Assembly: GCA_001599935.1 (NCBI GenBank)
Contig: BCIJ01000006.1
Coordinates: forward strand, 405,373-469,372
DNA: 64,000 nt
DNA from: Holtermannia corniformis
Taxonomy: Eukaryota; Basidiomycota; Tremellomycetes; Holtermanniales
Direction of reading: 5' to 3'
Shown: positions 14,648 through 26,003 of the stretch, in pieces
Layout of the letters: each line of letters begins with the position of its first letter
Position numbering within the stretch: position 1 is the stretch's first letter
The notes under the pieces: generated by a model
The model's input: the letters and a program-made list of their open reading frames with translations, nothing else
What the model was told of the DNA's origin: nothing
Database searches by the model: none
Translations under genes and position numbers: made by a program

Positions 14648-16627
14648 TCACACGAGCATACATGTATTCATCACGTCGTCATCGTCGTTACTGCATGTGG
14701 TTTCGCAGGTTGTCATACTCTGTGCGGCGTCAGCCCTCCTGCCTGTGGTTGCCGTAGGCGACGCACTGCTACCAGGGTAATCGAGCTCATTCTCTCTCCA
14801 TTCAAGTTGTCCCAGCGCGCCCCGGGCAACACCCAGCAGGCTCTCGCCCGTCTGCAGCGGCTTGTCCGCGTCAAGTTCCCAGAACATGACGCCGCCGAGT
14901 TGGCGCTGGTTGATGTATTGCGCCTTTTGATGGACGATCGCGGGGGTATCGTATGTGATCAGGAGGCGTTTGGCGCTATTCCATGTCAGCTGAGAAGAGA
15001 GGGGGGTGGGAGACAAACGGGTCGTAAGAGTATGAAGCGCCAAGCTGGTGATCATCGTGTACTTGGGCGCCAGGCTGGGGCAGAACTTTATAGTCCCACA
15101 TCCCGGCTTCCCATGATCCCTCGCCAGTCCCTGTACACTGTATCAGCCACGTCGTCGTTTCCGCGCCCGCGACCAACCTTGATACGGCGCGCCAATGCCA
15201 TCAGTATTGGCGAATGCACGTCCATAAGCCGGGATGCCAACTACGAGCTTGCTAGGGTGTACACCGTGCGAGAGGTAGGACTGGACGGCGCGGTCGACAG
15301 ACGTCGCACTGGGGTTTTGAGGCGGCGAGAAGAGATTGGCTTGATGACCTGCTGCTTGGTCCCATGAGCCGGCGAACTGGGCTTGTGAGCTGCCGCGCGA
15401 GTGTGGGAGTAGCACTGGAGGCTCACGTCGTACGCCATCAGGTTCCAAAAGTCTAACACCTGCAAACCTCTTAGCCGCGATGACATGGTGATTGTGTGCG
15501 CTCATACCTCGTCCATTTCGCGCACTCGGAGCTTTTCATAGTTACTCGACCCGCATGGAGCGGCAATCTACGCAAGATCAGCCGCGTGTGCAGCGTTGGA
15601 TGTCGTCATGTCATAGATAACTTGCCGTGAGTTGGTACTGCCCTCTGGGCTTACCCTTGGTATTCGCCAGTTGGTCAAGGCCATATCGCAGCTCACGAAG
15701 TAGATGCACGTATGCCTCTGCTTCGGCCGGGGTCGAAGGATACTCGTAGTCAATCTGGCCAGTCAGCTCCGAGTTATCAGTGGACTGGAGGTACTGACAT
15801 CGAGTCTGCGTTGCGTGAGTTGTGCGCCAAGACGGGTAAATCACCACTTGCCCATCCAATCCCACTTCCTCGACTAGAGCGACGGCGGATTTGACGAATG
15901 TAGCACGATGAGACGGCGAGGTGATGCAGGCAAAGTTCTGTGCCGGTCAGCACCTGTCAAGAGCCGATGCCACCAACGCACGGGCGAATACGTCCAACCG
16001 CCAATCGACAGCAGTATTTTCAGATTCCTACCACCCTTTCAGTGGCTTCCATGGTTACACAATGCAAGGTATCCACCGGTTTGCACGCTTCATCAGATAG
16101 ATGGCCTTCAAGCAGCCATACAGGTTTGTGCCCTGGTCGTTCCAGCTATCGCCCTCGTAGTGGATCTCGACGTCTGCCCATTTATCGCTCAGGACGACTT
16201 CGCCAGTCTCCTTGTTGATGTTTGCAAACGCATACAGGAGGTGTGTCAGGTCTTGGTGAGGGATCTGCTGCGGTGCAAAGGCGCGGCCGTAGATTCCCCT
16301 TTGGCGGGTGAGTTCACTCGAGCACGGACGGGGGCCGAGCTCACCAATTGACCTGGAGATGTCAGTGAGGCGTCGGGGTGGTGCAAGTGGACGTACAAAG
16401 TACCCGACTGTACGCTTGCCGTTTGCCATGCCCGCTGGTGGCGGTGGCGGCGGTGGTTGAGCAGACCACTGCTGGCCGTGGTCACCACCCGGCTTGTGCG
16501 CAAGCTTGTCCAGAAACGACGACAGTCCCATCTCGTGTTTTCCGTTCCAGAGAGTCAAGAGTGCGATGAGTGCGATGCAGATGGTAGCTGTTGCTGTGAT
16601 CAGTGCTGCTGATCGACTTGCTGCCAT
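14648..16627 (-). CDS. Membrane-anchored GH18 chitinase
   Basis: The protein starts at ATG 16625-16627 (an in-frame ATG at 16655-16657 is an alternative). It begins with an N-terminal hydrophobic anchor ([20 protein letters not shown]), then a Pro-rich linker and the GH18 barrel: [30 protein letters not shown], the catalytic DGLDIDYEYP box (acid/base Glu in DIDYE), [22 protein letters not shown] and [11 protein letters not shown]. This family hydrolyses chitin by substrate-assisted catalysis; the anchor suggests a cell-surface or secretory-pathway enzyme acting on the wall. The catalytic box is split by two introns around a 7-nt exon (15799-15805), one of them GC-AG. The tail is Ser/Thr- and Asp-rich and ends CMLV. 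It converges on the CorA gene with a 71-bp gap. Confidence 0.92.
15755..15851 (-). other. GC-AG intron, 7-nt microexon and GT-AG intron in the chitinase
   Basis: Read on the minus strand: intron A, 15851-15806 (46 nt), begins gcaagt and ends gcag. The microexon ACTCGAT is 15805-15799. Intron B, 15798-15755 (44 nt), begins gtcagt, has a gctgac branch site and ends ccag. Splicing restores GG-A CTC GAT-ATT GAC TAC GAG, that is DGLDIDYE, the GH18 active-site motif. The two introns total 90 nt and the frame is open through them, so joint retention inserts 30 residues without a stop. Confidence 0.85.
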
Positions 16628-16890
16628 CCGGGTCGCACATACTGGACGGAGGTGCATGCGGTGACGGCGGTGCAGCGAAACGTGGGTCCGTGCGGGGTGT
16701 TTCACGTGAACGACTGCGGAGGGCGGTCCTTGTCCAACTTGACATTGACAAGCCTGGCCACTACAGAGCCGGTAGATGCAGCTCAGAGCACTACAGAGCA
16801 CGATACCTGCAAGACGTCTCTGTCTGACGAGCCAACCGACCACCCGCCATCAAGTGCCACAGTGTTTCAAGAATTCCCCGGTTAAGACAT

Positions 16891-16900
16891 GTCACGTGAC
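16891..16900. promoter_or_regulatory. Palindromic E-box GTCACGTGAC
   Basis: A perfect 10-bp palindrome with a CACGTG core lies in the 460-bp divergent region between the chitinase (-) and Wee1 (+) start codons. CACGTG is the established core site for fungal bHLH factors of the Cbf1/Pho4/Tye7 type. Control of either gene through it is inference. Confidence 0.45.
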
Positions 16901-17087
16901 CAGCCTTGCTCCGTGTTGTTGTTTCTTTCCCCCCACGCACTCTGGAGAGAAATCAGCCGCGCAGATCAACCACACATTCCGAGGCAAGAAGACGATACCC
17001 ACAGTACCACTCGCTACAGTCAAGCCAGAGGTCTCGCAGACAGTCAGCCCAGCAACCGGACAGAGCCCACGCGGCCGCGTCATCCAT

Positions 17088-20000
17088 ATGTACCACCAGA
17101 CGTCAACACCGCCCGGAAAACTCGGGCAATCGTCATCATGTCGGCGGCAGCATCCATCACATCGCTCCCTGCCTTCACCGGCTCCTGCTACACGCTCGCC
17201 GAAGCGTGTCAAGGCGACTCCACCGCACAGGCCGCTCACGACGTGTCATTCGGTTGCGACCAACTCGTCCTATGGATCGAGGTTGGGAACAGAGGCTGCA
17301 GCTGGGTCTGCCAGGGGTAAACCGGGGCTGAAGAGTCCTTGGAAGAGCCCAGCATGGGCTGGGGATGCACAGCCAAAGCGGAGAAGGGAGGGGACGGTGC
17401 CAATGGTGAGTTGTGATCCGGCCTGATGGTAGATGAGCTGACTAACGGCCAAACTTGCAGCTCTCGCAAACGCTATCCGACTTTTCTCTCACGCAAGCCT
17501 CGCCGAGGGCCACAGACCGCTCAGACGCGCGGCTCGCGACCGCGCCAATGCCTTCCTTCCCGTCCTTCTCATCCTCACCGTCGATCGACGACACGTCGCT
17601 CGACCCACTCGAGCCGACCCAACCTCACCCATTCACAGCTCCTCTCCCCTACTCGCACCTGTTTCTCGCATCACCGTTCCGCCGCGAGACAAGATCCCGC
17701 GAAACATCAGCAACAGCTGAAGAAGCGTTTCGCCAGTGGCAAGCGACCCTCTCACCGCGCGGTGCGTATCGATCGCTCGAACCCTCGTCATCTCAGACGA
17801 CGATTGTGTCAAACTCGAGCTCGTCCACGGCTAGTCTGCCCGGCGCTTCGCCGCGCTATCGACCGCGCAGACCACCGTTGACGACGGCACCGAGCTATGA
17901 GCCCAACGAGACGATTGGCCTGGGCTGGCTGCGAGACCCGTCGCTTGCATCCGCTCCATTGCCAATGTCAATGGAGATTGAAGACGATACGTTTGACTTT
18001 GGCGCGAGCCGCCGTGCTGCCTCAGAGCATGAAGCCGAGGAATTCTTCTTCAGCTCTCACCCGCCATCTCGAGCCGCGTCCGAAGCACCGTCATCGCTGC
18101 ACGGGCGGCGTCGAGGCTCGGACGAGTCGATGCTGTCCAACGACTCGTTTTCGTCATGTAACGGCGATACGAGCAGTAACCCTTCGACCTTGCCAACCTC
18201 GACATTCATCTTGCCGTCGCCTCTGCCGCCGCTCCAGCTCGTGACGCAAAAGCATGCCAAGCGATCGCAGAGCGAGCATGCGCCCGCGCCCGGGCTGTCA
18301 GACGACGAGGAGATGCTAGACGAGACCGTCAGCCCGCTGTTCAAGCACAGCCCAAAACCAAGGGCAAACAGTGATCCCATGCGCATGGTCGCCGAGATCT
18401 TCCAGCGCGAAGTATCGGTCCGCCGCAGCCAACCTGGCACATCAAGCAGCACCAGCGTCAGGCCACTGCCCAAGCTCAATGCGTTCAATACACCCAGCAC
18501 CGACTCGACGAGCTCATCTGGTAACATCAGCGTCCCATCGCCATCGCCACTACCACCGCACCCTCGCCGCGCTACCGTCACGTCGCAAGAGCGCAGGAAA
18601 CCAGCGGCAGGCGGTAGTAGTGCGTTCAAGAACCTCATGCCGCGCCGATCGACAGCTTCGAACCCAGGTACAGCGAGGTCAACATTGCCTCTTGCGACGG
18701 GCAGCCAACTCCCGCGGCCAACCCTGCGGAGAGGTACCACTGAACCGCAAGCGCAGCCAGGCGCGGGCGGCGGCGCCTCAACACCTGCTTCGCGAATCCT
18801 AGCGAACGAGCCGCCCGCGACATTCGTGACACCACCAATGTTCACAGACGCGAAACCGAGCCCTGCCGCGTTTGCATCGACAGGGTTGATCAAGAAACGG
18901 GCTGGATCGAGCTTGGTTTCTGCTGCTGCAGGTAATAATGCGAGCGCTGGCCCGACCGGAGCGCATAAGCGCCATAGCCTGCTAGCGTCCTTCAAGGCCG
19001 CCGCTGTCGTCATGCCCGATACGCCCGTCAAGGTCTCTCCTGCTCTGGCCGGGCTACCCGGCAGTGCCGGTGCATCCAGCTCAATCGAAGGTCTACCGTC
19101 CTCTCGCGGATCAACATTCACAGCGTCAACCGCGTCAACCGCAGGCTTCACCAAAGGCCGCCGCGGACTCCGTCGGAAAGGCAGCACAATGTGGAGCGGA
19201 CACGGCAGCGCCGGCAGTGCGCGCGACCTGATGCTAGAGCCCATGACGCCGACGAAACACGTCGGGGGCACGCTCTCGCCTATTCAGACCACGTTCCTCA
19301 CGACGCCGTCACCGCCTGCGCCGATGCGCATCTACCCTTTTGCGACGGCCGTTGGCGGCGCCACTGCAGACGCATCACCCTCGTCACCGATTGATGGCGC
19401 GAGGAACATGTTGCTACGGCGCATTCATGGCCCTGTGGCGCGCGCTTCGAACCCATTGCTGTCGGCTGCATACAAGGCTGGCCCAGCAGCCTCGCCGTTA
19501 CAGACTCAAAGTCAAGCGCAAGCCCGCGGCGCTAGAATGGTTAGGACGACCACGGGAGGCAGGATGGAGCGCGACTTTGTGGTCGTTGGCACGCTTGGAC
19601 AGGGAGAGTTCAGTGACGTGCTGAGGGTCAAGGAGAAGAAGGGCGGTCGGGTTTGGGCGGTCAAGCGCGGCAAGCCTTATACAGGTACCAAGGATCGGTG
19701 AGTGCGCGATCTGCAAGCCGAGCGCAAATGCTGATAGGTCCAGCTTGCGCCAACTGCAAGAGGTTGCGATCCTCCGTCAGCTCTCGCTCCAGCCGAACCC
19801 GCACATCCTAGGCTTCATCGACTCATGGGAAGACCAACACCAGCTGTTCATCCGCACAGAGCTAGCCGACTGCGGCGACCTCGCAACCTTTCTCGAAGCC
19901 ATCGGGGACGATGGCGGTCTGGGCGAATCCCGCGTCTGGAAATGCCTCGACGAGCTCTCTGATGCCATCCGCCACATTCACGACAGCAACATGATCCACC

Positions 20001-20701
20001 TCGACTTGAAGCCGGCAAATGTCTTGATCACGGCGACGGGCGCGCTCAAGGTTGCGGATTTCGGCATGTCGACGCGGACATTGGCGTCTGGCTTGGCGGT
20101 TGCGGGTTCGCCGGCGTTGCCTTGTGAGGGCGATGACGGTGGCTGCGTGTGGGACCAGAGCGCAGGCTTGGAGACTGAGAGGGAGGGAGACAGGGCTTAT
20201 CTGGCGCTAGAGGGGCTGGAGCAGGGTCGGTTTGGGCGCGAGGCGGACATCTTCAGGTCAGTTCAAGTGTTTGACTCTTGTGCAACAGCTGACCACGTCT
20301 CAGCTTGGGGATCATGATGCTGGAAGCCGCCTTGAACGTCAGCTTGCCCGAGAGTGAGTTGCGGAGGGAGAGGACTGTAACGAGCATGGCTGATGGCGAT
20401 AGACGGCGACGGCTGGCGTCAGCTGCGTGCCGACGACTTTTCCGACATTACAGAGCACTACCGGCCGCACGGCACCCTCAACCACCTCGACTCGCTCGAG
20501 GCGCCGCTCCCCCAACTCAGCATCACCCTACTCGACCTCATCAAGCTCATGATGGCGTCCGACCCCTCGCGCCGCCCAACGATTCACGCGATCGCACACC
20601 ACACGGCCATCACGCGCGCACACGGGCTCCAAAGCGGACCGGCGCTTGTGCCGGAACCAGCGGCGTTCCTGCACGCCTTGCTTGCGCCTCCCCTTCTGTA
20701 G
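17088..20701 (+). CDS. WEE1: Wee1/Swe1-type mitotic inhibitor kinase
   Basis: A long, Ser/Pro/Thr-rich disordered N-terminal region (about 750 residues, many SP/TP sites) is followed by a kinase domain. Visible elements: P-loop LGQGEFSDV, Lys in WAVKRG, alpha-C Glu in LQEVAIL, catalytic loop HLDLKPANVL, DFG in VADFGMST, EGDRAYLALE where EGDRxYLAPE is usual, then READIFSLG and LPENGDGWRQLR. The HLDLKPAN, EGDR.YLA and LP.NG..W blocks are specific to Wee1 kinases, which phosphorylate the inhibitory Tyr of CDK1. Kinase-domain introns lie near 19700, 20255 and 20355. The first in-frame ATG of the open exon is 17088; another ATG at 17138 is in a different frame, so the true N-terminus is uncertain. 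Stop TAG is at 20699-20701. Confidence 0.92.
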
Positions 20702-20819
20702 ATAGTTATGTGGACTGTAGCATAGACGTCACGATTGACGATTGACACCGAGAGCATGAAAGCAACGGATCCTGCATCTCATACAATCGTGTTTTCACTT
20801 GTGAGCGTAGCGCCGGCGA

Positions 20820-21874
20820 TCATACCAAACCGTCGTAGAGCGAGAGCGCCTGGGGTCGTCAGTCGCTAGGTTCCATGGCATCGACGGCGTGGTACTGACC
20901 TGGACAATCGTCGGATCTTGTTTGCTGCCCTCCTTGAACTCGTCAAACGTTAATTTGGCATCCTTGTTCATGTCCATGTTGCGGAAGATCTTGTCGACGC
21001 GCTGCGGTGGGCGTCAGTCGATTGCTCTCTTGATTCGTGCGAGTACACACCTTTTCCGGCGTGTCCTCGTCCTCGGGCAGCTTGACCATCTGACCCGTCA
21101 TCTTGTAGATAGAGCGTACGATCTGAAGCATCTCGTCGTAGGTGATGAAGCCGTCTTGGTTGATGTCGTAGAGCTGGAACGCCCCTGTGCATATGTCAGT
21201 ACCGGCGCGAGACTGGACAGGGTAAGTGGGACGCACACTTGAGCTTTTCATCCAGTCGCCCGCGCGAAGTGACGCTCAAAGCACCGATGAATTCCTGCGC
21301 GACAGTGAGCGATTCGCTCTCGACTGTTGTCTCGAAGCGACCGGGCGTACCTTGAACTCGATAGTGCCAGACTTGTCTTCGTCAAAGACCTGAGCGCATG
21401 TCAGCCAGCGGATTGCCTACCGTGCGACGCACATTGAATACATAGTCTGCAAACTGGCTGGGGTCGCCAAAGGGGAAGAACTGGCGATAGATCTTCTTGA
21501 ATTCTGGTATTGTTGTCAGCTGCTGAGCCAGCCACAGACAATGATTACGGCCAAGGGCAGAGCAAAAGTAGACTGACCCTCCTTGTTCAACTGTCCGCCC
21601 GGGCAGTCCTTCAAGAAACCTTTGTACTACCTCGCGTCAGCCATGTTCTTCCGTCGCAGCATCGCAATACACACCCACTGCTGCAGCTCCTACACCGAGT
21701 TTGTCAGATCAGCAACCATCATTCCTCACACGCCACCATCACCGACCTTTTTGTCGACTGCGGCCAAGTGTCAGTAGTCCGTCTGTCAGTCCCAGAGCGG
21801 GCCAACGCACAGTACGTGTTCTTCTGCAGCTCTGCGAGCTCGTCGTGCGACAGCTTGGACTGGTTCTTGCCCAT
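20820..21874 (-). CDS. NCS1: Neuronal calcium sensor-1 / frequenin
   Basis: Small EF-hand protein (about 190 residues) split by roughly seven introns. It starts with the N-myristoylation motif MGKNQSKLS (ATG 21872-21874) and ends LYDGLV with stop at 20820-20822. It matches frequenin throughout: [16 protein letters not shown] (degenerate EF1), [20 protein letters not shown] with EF2 [14 protein letters not shown]3 [12 protein letters not shown] and EF4 [12 protein letters not shown]. Known role: a Ca2+-dependent activator of phosphatidylinositol 4-kinase (Pik1 in yeast) at Golgi membranes. EF4 has Ala at loop position 6 where Gly is usual, which may alter its Ca2+ binding. It converges on the Wee1 gene with a gap of about 120 bp. 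Confidence 0.96.
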
Positions 21875-22278
21875 TGTGAGGTGAGTGGGGTGTTGGGGTG
21901 GGGCTGAGTTGCTGGAATGGAGTCTTGTGCCGTGGCTGCGCGTCGGAACGGCGTGTGACAGAGTATACGGTTGACGGTTGGCGGCTGGTTGCTGATCTCT
22001 CTTCCTCACTGCCCTCGCTGTGCTACGCTTTGTCGCTGCTGCCAAGGCGTTTGCGAGACAAAGGGTTGATCGTCTGCCCGCTGCGAGTGGCGGTGCGTGT
22101 CCCGTCTGACCGCATCACTTTGAAGACCAAAGTCAAATTCAACTTGGCCCCGTTCCCGCCGGCGAAATCAATGGATCGACCGCTGCATGACCCAAACCGC
22201 TATAAACACCAGAGAGAACAGTCGACGCGAGCTGTAGCGCTGCGCGGCATCCAGTAGGAGAGCATGACAGCAGCGGCA
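21875..22278. other. Gap upstream of NCS1 and downstream of SCAMP
   Basis: This 404-bp gap should contain the NCS1 promoter and the SCAMP 3' UTR. I see no further gene, repeat or RNA in it. Confidence 0.5.
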
Positions 22279-25200
22279 CTACATGCGCGACTGGTGGAGG
22301 ATGACATTCTTGATGCTCTCGTTTTTGAACTGCGTGGTAGCCTGCAGAGCGTCAGCGTGCGGCATGGCGACAAGTGTACACCGAGCTGATCCGACGATAC
22401 TATATCGCACAACACGATGGTAGGCTCTGCGGATGGGGCTGATGACACTGGCGCAAACCAACGCACCTGAGCAAACGTAATGTCCGCGTCGCCATTCTTA
22501 AAGTCCCAGACCTTCTTGTACAGCAGGCCGCCTCCTGCCGCTTGTATGATCCAGCCGGCCGACGAGATGGCGCCAAACACACCGGCGAGGATGTGGCCTT
22601 GCGAAAAGGACGAGATGGTGTTGATGAGGCCTGCGGAACCGGTGGCTGTGAAGGTGGACGAGCGTCAGCAAGTGCAGTTTCACAGTGAACGATGTGATCC
22701 GTGCGAGGCGGTCCTCTAAAGCAGGCAATACCGGGTGCAAGACTACACCGGCTACAGCTGGAGGTTGGAGCCGTGTCACGCTCCCGGCGCACGAATACAC
22801 TAGTTCGAAAATATACTCACAAGGGATCCCAATCGCCATATAAGTCGCAAACGCGAGGTTCCATCCGCCAAAGAACAGATAAACATCTGCAGTGGGTGGT
22901 CAGCAGTGCCGTTGTGCCAATCAATACATACAGATGAAGAAGGCCATGGCACGGCCTTCGGACTTTTTGAACGCGAGGTAGATGGGCCGATACCATGTCA
23001 CAAAACTGAGAGCGCCGATGATGGGCACGTAGCCTCCCGAGGCGGCTGTGTCGGCGCTAGAGAGGCGTCAGCTGGTATGAAGAGTTGATCTCGACTCGAG
23101 GTCGACTATGTGCAGAAGGCTATCGAGCCGCGCACACAGCTCGATAGCGATACTGCAGCGACAGTAGGCGCCCGTGTGACAAGCAAGCTGCGGGAAGGAA
23201 GAGACCAAGTGATGCCGCGATACAGTAGGTATGCTCTCTGAGGTAATGAATGTTCACTGAGACCAACGCAAGCGATTGCTTTGCGCGGTCCCGCCCAAAG
23301 CATGGTACCTCGAATCCATACGACCGCGCCAGACAGACTGGATATCACAGCCCGCAGCTCCTTCCGGACAGCGCAAGAGTCGCAGTGGGATGTCTGAGCC
23401 GTCACAGTGGCGATACAGGCTAGCTCGGCACGAATACGGATCCACGCTGAGCGATAAATACGCTCTGACACTCCGGTACTCGGGCTGACTTGCTTTGTCC
23501 TGTTATGTGGACGCAGCCGGACGTTCAGATCATCGAGTAGGAGCGCTGCGCGCTCCATCGGTGGTCCCCGGCAAGCTCAGTCACGATTCTAGACGATGGC
23601 TTCAACAGGCAAAGCCGCACGGCTTAGCCTCTACAGATGTCGCGTCGTGTCGACCGCTGGAGCCATGTTGGAGACAAAACATGGGCAGACACTTGGCGTG
23701 TATGACGCCATGTCCCATCACCAGTGGTCTCCGTCACGAAGCCCGATTTGGCAAAGCGATGCCCAAGGTCCAAAGCGCCAAACATAGACGAAGGACACTG
23801 GCAGAGTGCATAACCAAGGGCCGTGTGATCGAAATCCCGAAGCAGTCTCGTTCCTCTTTGCCTTGGCCGCGCACGGTGTCGGTCTGAAGTCAGCTCACAA
23901 GCTGATCTAGTCCACGCAAACAGTGAGCAGCAGGACCAAGTCGCAAGCCTTGACCTAGAGGAGCTTGCCCACATGAACACGCTCGTCATGGTACAGCTAC
24001 TCTGCTTCCCGCGCAAGATACAGTCCTGTCATTCTCAGATGCATAGGGCCGAGACCAGGCCCGAAGCACTCTCGAGATACTTTGGCGCCGAGTGCGCTGC
24101 ATAGAGGCTAGTGCCGAGCTGAGAACCAGCGCGGGAATCTGCATCCTTCTCAGCGCGATGCAGGTCATGATGCAACTGCGAACACGCTCATGCAGTCAAG
24201 GAGCGCCGAAGCGCTGATTGCACTGGGCCATGTCCACATCACACGATCATGACTGAAGTGCGCCCGCTATCAAGCGCGCCCAGCGCCATGGTTAGACCAA
24301 GCTGCCGGGTATGTTGCGAGAGATGAAGGCGGCGCGGAACGGCTCTCCATATATAGTTACCTGCGCAGACAACCCGCTCCAACCGGGCGTGGATGTCGCT
24401 CGAAGAATAGCCAGCCACAGGTTACAGAAGACGACTCAAGGGCTGAAACTTCAAGCCGAAAGGCTCCGCTCATCACCCTCTGCGTCGTCAGTCGCAGAAT
24501 ATCTTCAGCCGTGGGATCTGACAAACGACAAAGACGTCTGTCGAGAGAACCACTAGCGTGCGCAACGCCATGTCCGATCGATGGTCATCTCTACGCAGCG
24601 ATCGTGTCTCCAAGTCGACTAGTCAGCCTGCAGGTCTAGATCGTTGGCGCAGATGCAAGCGTCGTACAAGCTGTAAACTGGCAGCTTGATGCCGCGGTTC
24701 TCGTGCGCGCACTCGAATCTTCAGCTGCTGTGAGCTCCTGCAGCTCACATGATTAAAGACCACAGCTTGACAAGCTGATCGTGTTGAAATCAACGCAAGA
24801 TGCGAGCAAACGAGCCGCCTTAACACGAGAAAAGCAGCTATCGGACAGCTGAGTGTCGTCGTGCCGTCCAGGGCGCAGAACACCATCTTGCAGGTTCGCC
24901 AACTGTCTCCCTTCCAGCTCCGTGGCAGACACTCTTCACAACACGCCGTATTCCGTCTTGCTTGCTCAGGACAGAAAGCGGACAAGTGAAAAGAGCTTGT
25001 GAGCGGTGTTGTGTCGGATCTCAGGCTTGACGCTCGGCCGAGAATGCACAGCTTTAGTTCACGTTCATCGCCAGTCGGGTATGGTACGAGCAGCTTGAGA
25101 TGATCGGGATCGGAGTGCTCCTTGGAGCAGGCCTATGCCGGTCACATCCAAGCTTGACGTTGACACGTCGTCTGACCACTCGGGGCATCGAGCCCTCCAC

Positions 25201-26003
25201 TCTACACGCCGGGATGGATTGTAGCTACCTAGCTTCGCACCTCTGTAGCGTCAGAGCACAAGCCCGACCCGGTCCAATTCGCCTGCTTCGGCACATTCAA
25301 CAGCCTGACCGCAACACCACCGATCTTGACCTGTCTCTTATCCCTTGTCACACCCCAACCGCAAGCAGATCGACTCACCCGCCATCGCTACTTCCGGATA
25401 TCAGGAGAAAGATGCAGCCGAGCAGGTTGACGATCAGGGTCGCGATCAGGGCGAGCCACTGGATGTAGAGGTGTTTCGCGGTGCTGTTTTGCGTCTTGAG
25501 CGTTGAAAAGTCTTGGTGGACGAATGGAAAGACTGGCGAGCGAGCGAGGGTCAGCGAGCTCTCTTGCTATGGCTGGCTGCAACACTGTAGCCAACGTGGA
25601 TGTTGGCGATGCACGGCTGGTTGATGCAGAGGGCAAGCACTCACACGGCGGCCAGTTGTTCGCCTCCATGCCCAGTTCCGTCTCTCGTGTCCTCAGGGCC
25701 TCCTGCTGCCGTCTCAGCTCGGCCTCTTGTTGCCGCAACTGCGCTTCTCGTCGATCGAGATCCGCCGCGGCGGCCGCACTGGCCGAGGTTGATGAGCCAC
25801 CATAGACGTTTGCAGCGCTAGCGTTTGCATCTGCGAATGGGTCGGTCGTCGTCCCGACGGTGAAGGAGGATTCGTTGGATTGGTACTGCTTGAACGCGGG
25901 TGATGATGTGTCCCGGAACGGATCGTCCGAGTCTGCAAACTGGTCTGTGGGGTTAGGCTGTGCGCTGGGTTGCGGTGCTGGGATGAGGACGCTTACTGGC
26001 CAT
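22279..26003 (-). CDS. Secretory carrier-associated membrane protein (SCAMP)
   Basis: The start is a 7-nt coding exon (ATGGCCA, 26003-25997) spliced over a short intron to NQFADSDDPFRD. DPF repeats follow (SDDPF, TDPFAD), then a coiled coil (AQLRQQEAELRRQQEAL) and the SCAMP hallmark NNWPPFFPFVHQDF. Four membrane segments follow: LYIQWLALIATLIVNLLGC; YVPIIGALSFVTWYRPIYLAF; FFICYLFFGGWNLAFATYM then AIGIPSTGSAGLINTIS; and GVFGAISSAGWIIQAAGGG. The tail ends HQSRM with stop at 22279-22281. SCAMPs act in post-Golgi and endocytic membrane traffic. Conserved sequence on both sides shows that 23057-25378 is one intron between SGSSDGG and ADTAASGG. It is head-to-head with the GW-repeat gene. Confidence 0.93.
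23057..25378 (-). other. Giant 2,322-nt intron in the SCAMP gene
   Basis: The donor on the minus strand is GG|gtgagtcg at 25378 and the acceptor ctgacgcctctctag at 23057. The codon phase closes exactly (GG + C). Other introns here are mostly 43-60 nt. Reading frames inside are short (130 codons or less), and I recognise no transposase, reverse transcriptase or tRNA. It contains small perfect inverted repeats such as GTGAGCT-GCAGG-AGCTCAC, GGAGCGC-GCA-GCGCTCC and AGCGC-TTCG-GCGCT when read on the minus strand. It may be an old insertion or host a non-coding RNA; neither is shown. Confidence 0.85.

Noticed and set aside
15611..15865. Unspliced 84-codon chitinase frame taken as the coding exon
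   Set aside because: It reads through two introns and loses the DGLDIDYE catalytic motif, which splicing restores exactly.
18057..19271. 404-codon open frame on the minus strand
   Set aside because: It is antisense to the long exon of the Wee1 gene, which has clear domain content; the antisense product is compositionally odd and matches no family.
23087..25380. Transposon or retroelement coding sequence inside the SCAMP intron
   Set aside because: The longest frames are about 130 codons and show no transposase, reverse transcriptase, integrase or helicase motifs, and no terminal repeats were seen by eye.
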